Assembly (NCBI RefSeq): GCF_000971215.1
Contig: NZ_BBMA01000004.1
Span: forward strand, 124,001-188,000
Direction of reading: 5' to 3'
DNA from: Demequina silvatica
GTDB taxonomy: Bacteria; Actinomycetota; Actinomycetes; Actinomycetales; Demequinaceae
DNA: 64,000 bases
Part shown: positions 30,926 to 38,403 of the stretch, piece after piece
How the letters are laid out: each line of letters begins with the position of its first letter
Position numbering within the stretch: the stretch's first letter is position 1
Translations under genes and position numbers: made by a program
Notes under the pieces: generated by a model
Seen by the model: only the letters and a program-made list of their open reading frames with translations
Database searches by the model: none
Told to the model about the DNA's origin: nothing

Positions 30926-31708
30926 TCACTCCTCCGTGGTCTCGGTGCTGGCGGCGGGGCTGGGCTCCGCACTCGGCTCCGCCTCAGCGGCTGCGGTCGC
31001 CTGGTCGCCATTCGCTGCGACGATGGACACCGCGTCGATGCCCGAGAGCGAACCCTCCGGAGTGAGGCGCCCGGTCAGCCTGAGGTCGGTGATGACGGCA
31101 CTCCCGCTCACGCGGTAGTAGGTGGTCGCGCCGTCCTCTTCGTAGGCCTCCGACACGCCTCGCACGTTCGCGATGCCTGGCAGCGACTCGAGACGCTCGA
31201 GAAGCTGGCTCGCCTCGTCGAGGCTCTCTGCGCGTGCGGAGAAGGTCACGCCGCCCACACCACCGCCGAAGAGCTCGTCATCGACGGTGCCGAGGGCGGT
31301 GGCGTTCGGGCCGAGGACGGTGATCTCATCGAAGCTCGTGGAGTCGTTGGTCGCCCACTGGAACGCGTTGGTGAGGGCGGAGTAGCTCATCTCGCCGTAG
31401 CCGACCTGAGCGAGCGCGTACTCCTGCTGCTCACGCGCGAGCACGTCGGTGTAGACCGATGCCTTGCCATCGCGCGTTGCCACCGCCGCAGCCTCCGTCG
31501 CGGCGGCGTCGTCGAGCTCGTTCTGGGCGAGGCCCGCGGCGGCGAGCGCGCCCAGGTAGCCCAGGATCGCCAGCGCGATCGCGCCGACGATCGCGAGGAT
31601 CGCGAGGCCGCGCACGGTGTTCATCTTCTTGCGCTCGGCGATCTCCGCCGGGATCAGGTTGACGCCCGGGAGCCCCGGGGCGCCGTACTTGACTGCGGTC
31701 TCGTTCAC
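30926..31708 (-). CDS. pilN: Type IV pilus alignment protein PilN-like
   Basis: PilN joins cytoplasmic PilM to the membrane complex. The 260-aa protein starts with a cytoplasmic tail containing PGVNLIPAEIAERKK, which matches the PilM-binding INLLP motif, then one membrane helix and a periplasm-facing-type ferredoxin-like domain. The C-terminal 35 residues are Ala/Ser/Glu-rich and look disordered. The GTG start overlaps the pilM stop by 4 nt. Confidence 0.85.
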   Translation of the reverse strand: MNETAVKYGAPGLPGVNLIPAEIAERKKMNTVRGLAILAIVGAIALAILGYLGALAAAGLAQNELDDAAATEAAAVATRDGKASVYTDVLAREQQEYALAQVGYGEMSYSALTNAFQWATNDSTSFDEITVLGPNATALGTVDDELFGGGVGGVTFSARAESLDEASQLLERLESLPGIANVRGVSEAYEEDGATTYYRVSGSAVITDLRLTGRLTPEGSLSGIDAVSIVAANGDQATAAAEAEPSAEPSPAASTETTEE

Positions 31709-32763
31709 TTCGCGCTCCTCATGCCGAGGCCGACGGCCACCGCAAGGGACATCTCACGACCCTGCAGCGCGGCGGTGTCGACCTTCTTGCCCAGGTGCAT
31801 ACCGGCGAGCGGCTCACCGAGCATCACCGGCAGCCGCGTGGCACTGGCCAATGACTGACCCAGGCCGCGCAGCTGGCTGCCGCCGCCCGTGAGCACCACA
31901 CGCTCCACAGCGCCACCGGGGTTCGAGCTCGCGAAGTACACCAGCGTGTTGCGGACGGCCTCGATCAGCGGATTGAGCGAGTGCGCCGCTGCCTCGGCGA
32001 GGCCCCGCCGCTCAGGGTGAGCGTTCATGTCCATGCCGACCTCGCGCTTGACCATCTCCGCGTCCGCGCCCGCGCCCTTCAGCGCCAGCGCGATCGCCTT
32101 GGTGGCGTCGCCCGCGGCCTGAGGGATCGCGCGCACCAGGCGCGGCACGCCGGACTGGGCCACCATGACCGTGGTGGTCTCTGCGCCGATGTCGACGATC
32201 GCCACGTTGGTCCCCAGGAACGGTCCACGCACCAGGTCGCGGCACAGACCGAACGCCGAGTGGTCGACGACGGCGACCGAGAGGCCGGCCTTCTCCGTGA
32301 CCTCGATCGCATCGCGCACGAGCGCCTTGGGGGCTGCGATCAGGAGGCCCCGAAGCGTCGGGCCCGCCTGGCTGTCGAACTCCTGCGTCGGATAGAAGTC
32401 GAGGATGGCCTCGTCCGCCGCCATGGGTAGTTGATCCTGCACCTGGAAGGCCAGCGACTGCCGCACCTCGGGCATCGGCTGGGCGGGAATGTCGACCTCG
32501 CGGACCACGATGCTGGGGTGACCCAGGCCGATCGTGACGGACTTGCTCGACGGCTTCGCCTTGCCGAACGCCTCCCGCACCACGTCAGCAAGGGCGGACG
32601 GCTCGTGGATGGTGCGGTCACGGACCACGCCCGCCGGCACCGCCGCCTCGCCGAACGCATGAAGCGTCGCGCCCTCGCGCGGGTCCTTGCCCGAGCCGAG
32701 CTCGACCTCCACCACGCGCACGGACGACGTACCGATGTCGATCGCTACGTTTCTCGCCCCCAT
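31705..32763 (-). CDS. pilM: Type IV pilus actin-like ATPase PilM
   Basis: PilM is an actin/FtsA-like cytoplasmic protein that binds PilN and the PilB/PilT motors. The 352-aa sequence shows the phosphate-1 motif AIDIGTSSVRVVEVE, phosphate-2 VAIVDIGAETTTVMV and the adenosine motif VVLTGGGSQLRGLG. A purine-rich GGGAGAGGAAGG precedes the ATG. It follows pilD after 58 nt and leads pilM-pilN-pilO. Confidence 0.92.
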   Translation of the reverse strand: MGARNVAIDIGTSSVRVVEVELGSGKDPREGATLHAFGEAAVPAGVVRDRTIHEPSALADVVREAFGKAKPSSKSVTIGLGHPSIVVREVDIPAQPMPEVRQSLAFQVQDQLPMAADEAILDFYPTQEFDSQAGPTLRGLLIAAPKALVRDAIEVTEKAGLSVAVVDHSAFGLCRDLVRGPFLGTNVAIVDIGAETTTVMVAQSGVPRLVRAIPQAAGDATKAIALALKGAGADAEMVKREVGMDMNAHPERRGLAEAAAHSLNPLIEAVRNTLVYFASSNPGGAVERVVLTGGGSQLRGLGQSLASATRLPVMLGEPLAGMHLGKKVDTAALQGREMSLAVAVGLGMRSAK

Positions 32764-32821
32764 GTTGCACCTTCCTCTCCCACCGCCCTGCCTATCGGCA
32801 GGTGCGCGGCCTTACTCAAAC

Positions 32822-33607
32822 TCAGATCCCGAGAACGGTCTCGAGATACCACTCCGCGATAGGCGGCCCGACCACCACGCCTGTCAGCGCCCCGACGAAC
32901 ATCCACGGCCCGAATGGGATCGCGACTCCGCGCCCCCGCCTGCTCCGCGCCATCACCGCAAGTCCGACGGCCGCGCCCCAGACGAACGCGGCGAAAGCTC
33001 CGACCACCAGCTGCGGCCATCCCAGGAACGCGAGAACCGCCCCGATGGTCGGGGCGAGCTTGACGTCGCCGAAACCCATCCCCTTCGGGTACACCAGGAA
33101 GGCGATGCCGTAGAGCAGTCCGAGGGCCACCGCGCCGATCACTGCCCTCAGCGCGGCGTTCCAGTCCCCCGTCACCACCACCGGCACCAGAATCGCGACG
33201 GCCGCCACGATGGCGAACGCCGCGGTCAACGGGTTCGGCAGTCGCCGTGTCTCGAGGTCGATCGCCGACAGCACGATCCCGAAGTACACGAGCGCGAGCA
33301 GCGCCATCGTGGTCGCGCCAGGTCCGGAGAGCCACGTCACGAGACCGAACGCCACGCCCGTACCCAACTCGACCAAGGGGTAGCGCCCGCTGATCGGCGC
33401 CCCGCACGCCGCGCATCGTCCCCTCAACCACAGCCACCCCACCACCGGCACGTTGTGACGCGCCTTGATGCGGGTGCCGCAACGCGGACACGCGCTGGGC
33501 GGTGAGACGATCGACAGCCCGAGCGGCACACGGTAGATGAGCACATTCGCGAACGAGCCGAGCAGCAGGCCGAACAGGACGGCGATCGCCGTCAGGATTC
33601 CCGTCAT
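32822..33607 (-). CDS. pilD: Prepilin peptidase / N-methyltransferase PilD
   Basis: PilD cleaves and N-methylates prepilins in the membrane. The 261-aa protein has the zinc tetracysteine C40/C43/C65/C68, the two catalytic aspartates D117 (AIDLETRRLPN) and D180 (GMGFGDVKLAP), and about eight hydrophobic segments. It sits directly after the prepilin genes it would process and carries the only GGACGATGCG copy of the pilus cluster, read in the RGRCA frame. Confidence 0.94.
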   Translation of the reverse strand: MTGILTAIAVLFGLLLGSFANVLIYRVPLGLSIVSPPSACPRCGTRIKARHNVPVVGWLWLRGRCAACGAPISGRYPLVELGTGVAFGLVTWLSGPGATTMALLALVYFGIVLSAIDLETRRLPNPLTAAFAIVAAVAILVPVVVTGDWNAALRAVIGAVALGLLYGIAFLVYPKGMGFGDVKLAPTIGAVLAFLGWPQLVVGAFAAFVWGAAVGLAVMARSRRGRGVAIPFGPWMFVGALTGVVVGPPIAEWYLETVLGI

Positions 33608-33621
33608 TCCCTATCGCTGAT

Positions 33622-35481
33622 TCAGTTGTGTACGTCGAACCGGGCGGCGACACGCATGTCGGTCTCGTCGGTTGGCTCGGGGTCCTTGGTCTTGAGCGAC
33701 GGCACCGGCATCGGATCCATCTGCAGATTGAGGCCGACCTTCATGTCGACGAATCCGGCGTAGATCTGACCCTTCAGGTCGTCCGAGCCGCTGTCGGTGC
33801 CATTCTTCGAGTCGAAGGTGCACGGGGTGTAGAAGAAGCTCGCGATGTCGAAGAACTTGAGCTTATCGACGCTGATGTTGGACTTGCCCGACACACAGGT
33901 GGGGACCAGCTGACCCTGCGAGGTCGAGGTGGTCGACCAGGTGACGTTCGGCGAATCGGCCGGGACGATCAGGTAGAGCATGCGCTCCTCGTCGGCGACG
34001 GAGCTGCGCACCGTCATGAGGTTCGAGGAGTTGAAGCCCTGGTTCGACACGAGCACCACGTCGGACTTGAGCACCAGATCGGCGTTGTTGAACTGCACCG
34101 CACCCGTGCACCCCTCGAAGGAGATCAGCCGCGGGCCAGTGGTGCCCGAGGGTGCCGCGCCGTTGATGATGGTCGCGGGACGCGACCCGGTGCAGTCCGA
34201 GGCGTTGGTGTAAGGCTCGTACTGGTAGCCGGCCGCGACCCACAGCGCGATGTCCGCGCTCGTCATCGTCACACGTGCCATCGCCTCGCGCGGGGGAACC
34301 TGGATCTTGCCGGGGTAGCCGACCGAGTCGGGATAGACGGCGGCCGGGTAGATCGGGTTCGGCACCGACGTGGTGGTGTTCGGCTTGAGTATCGGGGAGG
34401 TCACCTTGTTGGAAATGGTGCCCGACGCGATGGCGCTCGTGCCGATGGTGTTGCCATTGTTCTGGCCCGTGATGGTGCCGTTCCGCACCCAACCGTAGAC
34501 GCCCACCTTCGACCCGTTCTCGAGGTTGAGGTTCGTGTAGGCGAGAGCGCTGCCACGAATCTCCGAGCCGTTGTTGAGGGTGATGCCCCCCTGGTAGGAG
34601 TAGGCGTTGCCCCAGATGGCTCCGCCGTTCGTCACAGAGCTGTTGGTGAGGTAGATGCCGCCGTTGGCGAGCACCGACCCTGAGATGTACGCGCCGGAGT
34701 TTCGGATCTCGACGGCCCACTCCGCCGTAGTGTCCGCAGAGTAGACGTCGCCGTCGATCCACGCGGACGAGGAGGCGAGCTTGACCTTGCCCGAGGCCCA
34801 CACGTTCGAGTAGATCTTGCAGGTGTTGTCGAGATTGACGTCGCCGTGGGCAGCGATCACGGAGCCCTCGATCTCCTCGTTGGTCGAGCAGGTGATGCCG
34901 CCGTTCGAGTAGATGTGCGCGTCTGCCTTGTCGGGCGAGGACTCGATCAGCATGCTGCCGTTGCGGAGAGTGGTGGTCGACTCCGAAAAGATCGCCTTGT
35001 CGAGCGTGACCTCGGGCGGCGTCGGGGTGAAGCGCGCGACCACCGTGCGGGTGATCGGGTCCTCCTCGAGCCCCTGCGGGTCCGTGACCGCGTCGGCTGT
35101 CACAGTCAGGTAACTGGTGATGTCAGTCGCGAGCGGGCAATCGAGCGTGTAGGTGGAGCTGCCGCGCGTCACCACGTACTCGAGGTCGATGGCGACCGTG
35201 TCGCCGTTGATGGTGAGGTCCGGGAGGTCGCAGACGTTGTGGAGCTCTGCGTAGGTCGAGGACGCCACCATGGAGTGCACCAGGTCGATTGCCGAGTCAG
35301 CGCTGGCGAGTGCGCGCTCCTCGGCACGGTTGATGACCGTGCGCTGCGAGTTGAACATGATGACGAACGCGAGCGTGGTGGTGATGATGGCACCGACGAG
35401 CATGATGCCGAGCACCATGACCATCGCCATGCCGCTCTCGGTGCCCTCGCCAGCACCCAGGGCTCGCAGTTTCCTCAGCAT
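33622..35481 (-). CDS. Large PilX-like minor pilin/adhesin with repeat region
   Basis: The 619-aa protein begins with a pilin-like hydrophobic helix (MAMVMVLGIMLVGAIITTT) after a short basic leader, resembling PilX-class proteins that lack Glu at position 5. The middle (about residues 165-350) consists of short repeats rich in GS, N and alternating hydrophobics (GSVIAAHGDVNLDNT, GSVLANGGIYLTNSS, GSALAYTNLNLENGS), as in right-handed beta-helix or bactofilin-like folds. Paired cysteines occur late. Inferred to be a tip adhesin or the functional stand-in for PilY1, which is missing here. ATG 35481 starts 10 nt after the preceding prepilin gene. Confidence 0.65.
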   Translation of the reverse strand: MLRKLRALGAGEGTESGMAMVMVLGIMLVGAIITTTLAFVIMFNSQRTVINRAEERALASADSAIDLVHSMVASSTYAELHNVCDLPDLTINGDTVAIDLEYVVTRGSSTYTLDCPLATDITSYLTVTADAVTDPQGLEEDPITRTVVARFTPTPPEVTLDKAIFSESTTTLRNGSMLIESSPDKADAHIYSNGGITCSTNEEIEGSVIAAHGDVNLDNTCKIYSNVWASGKVKLASSSAWIDGDVYSADTTAEWAVEIRNSGAYISGSVLANGGIYLTNSSVTNGGAIWGNAYSYQGGITLNNGSEIRGSALAYTNLNLENGSKVGVYGWVRNGTITGQNNGNTIGTSAIASGTISNKVTSPILKPNTTTSVPNPIYPAAVYPDSVGYPGKIQVPPREAMARVTMTSADIALWVAAGYQYEPYTNASDCTGSRPATIINGAAPSGTTGPRLISFEGCTGAVQFNNADLVLKSDVVLVSNQGFNSSNLMTVRSSVADEERMLYLIVPADSPNVTWSTTSTSQGQLVPTCVSGKSNISVDKLKFFDIASFFYTPCTFDSKNGTDSGSDDLKGQIYAGFVDMKVGLNLQMDPMPVPSLKTKDPEPTDETDMRVAARFDVHN

Positions 35482-35491
35482 CTCCGTGTTC

Positions 35492-36097
35492 CTATCCGCA
35501 GAAGATCGACGTGCCGGCCTTGGGCCTGAGCGCGACGCTCTTGTTGAACTTGACGGGCTTGTGGTCGTTGCCGGTCTCGATCTCCATGGAAATCGAGACG
35601 AGCTTCGACACCGCGACAACGCCGTCTACGGTGCCGAAGGCGCGAGAGCCCGACTTCGCGAAGCCGTCGCGCGTAGGTGACCAATCGGCGGTGACGGTGT
35701 CGAGCGCGCTCGTCGACGAAATCAGGGCTTCATGCGTCTGCGTGTTGGTCGACAAGACAGTGCGACGCAATTCACCCGTACCGGGCGACACGTAATAGCC
35801 CACGCATCGCGGCACCACGCTAGTGGCGCTGTCCGCGACCACAGTTTGGAGAACGAGAAGGGATCCGGCGTGGCCGATGGTTGCCCACTCCGCATTGCGG
35901 ATATCCGTCTCAATCTCTTTGAAGGCGAGTTGTCCCACCTCATTGGCATCGGCTGCATCCATCGTGTCGCGCTGGACAGTGATGGTCCGGATCAGGAGCG
36001 TCGCGCCGATTCCGAGCATCAGGATCAGCAGCATCATGTAGATGATGAGTTCGGCAAGGGTGAAACCCGCGTCCGCGCGGGGCGCCGGGCGCATCAT
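35492..36097 (-). CDS. PilW-like minor prepilin
   Basis: The 201-aa protein has a class III signal peptide with the cut predicted after G11 and mature sequence FTLAELIIYMML, with Glu at +5. The rest is a beta-rich domain with two cysteines (RCVGYY and the C-terminal SIFCG). Minor pilins of this type prime pilus assembly. It overlaps the PilV-like gene by 4 nt. Confidence 0.82.
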   Translation of the reverse strand: MMRPAPRADAGFTLAELIIYMMLLILMLGIGATLLIRTITVQRDTMDAADANEVGQLAFKEIETDIRNAEWATIGHAGSLLVLQTVVADSATSVVPRCVGYYVSPGTGELRRTVLSTNTQTHEALISSTSALDTVTADWSPTRDGFAKSGSRAFGTVDGVVAVSKLVSISMEIETGNDHKPVKFNKSVALRPKAGTSIFCG

Positions 36098-36543
36098 TCC
36101 TCGAACCTGACGTAGATGTTGGACGAGGTCTCGACCACGGGGTTGGTGAAGTTCGGGTCCGTCGTGGTGACCGTCACCGTGACGAGTGTCAACTGCGGGT
36201 CGAGCTTCACATCGCCAACTTGGACACAGTCATCGGCGGGGTTTGAAGCATCTTTGACTGTCGCAGTTACCGTGAGCGGGACACCTCGACCGTCTTCCGT
36301 CGTCACGGCCGGCTCGACGACAGTCTCAAGGTTGGCGCAGGATCCAGCCACTGCCTGGGTCCGCGCAAGCTCCAACCTTTGCTGCGCAAGTTCTGCGGCG
36401 GTGGCGTGTGTGGAGTTCTCAGCCACGGTACGGAACGCACTGATCAGCAACGAGAGGATGGCAAGCATGATGATCATGAGGATGAGCATGGCCACCATGA
36501 CCTCCGCCAATCCGAGGCCGTCGTCTCGCCTACGCGTAGTCAT
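36094..36543 (-). CDS. PilV-like minor prepilin
   Basis: The 149-aa protein has a short leader RRRDDG, predicted cleavage after G9, mature LGLAEVMVAMLIL with Glu at +5, and a long hydrophobic helix. Two cysteines (GSCANLE and DDCVQVG) could form a disulfide. It follows the major pilin gene across a strong hairpin. Confidence 0.82.
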   Translation of the reverse strand: MTTRRRDDGLGLAEVMVAMLILMIIMLAILSLLISAFRTVAENSTHATAAELAQQRLELARTQAVAGSCANLETVVEPAVTTEDGRGVPLTVTATVKDASNPADDCVQVGDVKLDPQLTLVTVTVTTTDPNFTNPVVETSSNIYVRFEE

Positions 36544-36572
36544 CGCCAGCTCCTCTCATGGCTACGAAGGGA

Positions 36573-36612
36573 CCACCGTGTGGGAAACGAGTGTTCGCCT
36601 CCCACACGGTGG
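36573..36612 (-). terminator. Strong hairpin between major and minor pilin genes
   Basis: CCACCGTGTGGGA (36573-36585) pairs perfectly over 13 bp with TCCCACACGGTGG (36600-36612) around a 14-nt loop. It lies 24 bases beyond the pilA stop and has no strong U tract on the minus strand. A partial terminator or mRNA-stabilising hairpin would let pilA exceed the minor pilins. Confidence 0.7.
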
Positions 36613-36636
36613 CTGAATACTTCTACTGCGCTCCGC

Positions 36637-37047
36637 TTACGGCGCGGCGGGGCAGTCGGCAGCCTCGAAGAGGTTGCCATCCTGGTCAATGCTCCAGGTG
36701 CTGACCTTGCCGTTCGCGGCGACAGCGTTGATGCAGAACGTCGGCGGGTCCGCGGCGAGCGCAACCGTGCCCATCTCGACCGTGACATCGGGCGAGTTCT
36801 GGAACGTCATGGTGCCGAGCGTCGAGCCGTCCGGCTCGTCGACGAGCTCGTTGGCGACCGCGATCTGCGCGTTCTTGAGGTCAGACTGCGCAGCCGAATC
36901 GGCGGCCTTCTTCTGCTGGTCGAGGTAGAGGGGGATGGCGATCGCGGCGAGGATGCCGATGATGATGATGACGACGAGGAGCTCGACGAGGGTAAAGCCC
37001 TGGTCGCCCTTCTTCTCCTCGAGGGCCTTGCGAATGCGAGCGAGCAT
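36637..37047 (-). CDS. pilA: Type IV major pilin PilA
   Basis: This 136-aa prepilin has the textbook N-terminus: leader ending DQG, cleavage after G17, mature FTLVELLVVIIIIGILAAIA with Glu22 at +5, then IPLYLDQQKKAADSAAQSDL. The C-terminal region has two cysteines (TFCINA and ADCPAAP) for the D-region disulfide loop. A strong AAAGGGAGGGAG precedes the ATG. Preceding gap, following hairpin and strong ribosome site all fit an abundant structural subunit. Confidence 0.93.
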   Translation of the reverse strand: MLARIRKALEEKKGDQGFTLVELLVVIIIIGILAAIAIPLYLDQQKKAADSAAQSDLKNAQIAVANELVDEPDGSTLGTMTFQNSPDVTVEMGTVALAADPPTFCINAVAANGKVSTWSIDQDGNLFEAADCPAAP

Positions 37048-37150
37048 GGTGCTCCCTCCCTTTCTGATTGTCTTCTCTAGTTGTTGATGCGAGATGACCC
37101 CTCAGAGCCACCTCATCTACCGCGCGGCGAGCCGAGCGGAAGCCTGATTG
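37048..37150 (-). promoter_or_regulatory. pilA upstream region
   Basis: This 103-nt gap between pilC and pilA is less GC-rich than its surroundings and holds the AAAGGGAGGGAG site. It includes possible -10 hexamers (TAGATG and TAGAGA, neither good) and a 9-bp direct repeat CTGATTGTC at 37064-37072 and 37144-37152. A separate pilA promoter is plausible but not demonstrated. Confidence 0.3.
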
Positions 37151-38392
37151 TCATCCGATCAAGTCGAAAACCTTGAATATGGGCATGTAGAGCGCGATCA
37201 CCATGCCCCCGATCATTCCGCCGAGTACGGCGATCATGATGGGCTCAATGAGGCTCGTGAGTTGCTCCGTAGTCGACTCGACCTCCTGGTCGTAGAAATC
37301 CGCGACCTTATCGAGCATCACATCGAGAGCACCGGTATCTTCGCCCACCGCAATCATCTGCACCACCATGGGAGGGAAGACGGGATGGTTCGCGAGCGGA
37401 CCAGCGAGCGAGTCGCCGCGACGCACGGAGTCCTGAACTGCCTTGGTCGCGTCTTCGATCACGATGTTTCCCGATGCCTGGCCGACGATGTCGAGAGCCT
37501 GCAGGATCGGCACACCCGACCGGATCATGGAGCCGAAATTGCGAGTGAAGCGCGCGACTGCGATCTTCTGCATGAGAGGACCGAATACCGGGAGCTTCAG
37601 ATACACCGGCTCGACCTTGACTCGGATTTCACGGCGGTGCTTGTTCTTGCGCCACCACATGCTGAAAATAACGACGGCGATGACAAACGGCACCGTGGCG
37701 ACTTTGAGAATCGCAGACATCCAAACCAGAATCTGCGTGGGCAGTGGTAATTCGCCGCCTAGGTCGGCAAACATGTTTGCGAACACGGGCACGATGAATA
37801 GAAGCATTGCAGCAGTTGCAAGGATCGCGATGAAAAAGACCACGACTGGATAAGTCATTGCGGACTTGATCTTTCCGCGAAGCGCGACTTCCTTCTCAAA
37901 ATTCTCCGCGATCGACACGAGCACCTGGTCGAGGAAGCCTCCGAGCTCGCCGGCCTTGACCATATTGATCATGATCGGCGGGAACGTCTCGGGGTGACGC
38001 CCAAGCGCCACCGAGAACGACTTGCCAGTCTCGACATCCGAACGGACTTCATTGAGGACCTTCTGCAACGCCTTGTTCTCGGTCTGCTCCGCGAGAATCT
38101 GCATCGCGCGCAACAGCGACAGGCCAGCCGAGATCATGGTCGCCAGCTGCCGCGACATGATCGCAATGTCTTTGAGACCGATCTTCTCCCCAAGCCCGGG
38201 GATCTTGATCTCGGCGTTCAGGCCCTTGCCCGCGGCCTCCTCAACATGCAGCACCGTGAACCCGCGCTCGCGCAGGCGCGACGCCACCGCCTGCGAGGAC
38301 GGCGCCTCCATCTCGTCGGTGCGCGTCTTCCCCTGCGCGTCACGGATGGTGTACGTGAACTTCTGCGTCGCGGACTTGGTCGCGGTTGCCAT
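37151..38392 (-). CDS. pilC: Type IV pilus platform protein PilC
   Basis: PilC is the polytopic platform on which PilB and PilT act. The 413-aa protein has an N-terminal domain (FTYTIRDAQGKTRTDEMEAP), two GspF domains (IMSRQLATMISAGLSLLRAM and RFTRNFGSMIRSGVPILQAL) and three membrane segments, including VVFFIAILATAAMLLFIVPV. Length is normal. Confidence 0.94.
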   Translation of the reverse strand: MATATKSATQKFTYTIRDAQGKTRTDEMEAPSSQAVASRLRERGFTVLHVEEAAGKGLNAEIKIPGLGEKIGLKDIAIMSRQLATMISAGLSLLRAMQILAEQTENKALQKVLNEVRSDVETGKSFSVALGRHPETFPPIMINMVKAGELGGFLDQVLVSIAENFEKEVALRGKIKSAMTYPVVVFFIAILATAAMLLFIVPVFANMFADLGGELPLPTQILVWMSAILKVATVPFVIAVVIFSMWWRKNKHRREIRVKVEPVYLKLPVFGPLMQKIAVARFTRNFGSMIRSGVPILQALDIVGQASGNIVIEDATKAVQDSVRRGDSLAGPLANHPVFPPMVVQMIAVGEDTGALDVMLDKVADFYDQEVESTTEQLTSLIEPIMIAVLGGMIGGMVIALYMPIFKVFDLIG

Positions 38393-38403
38393 GGCTCGCT
38401 CCC

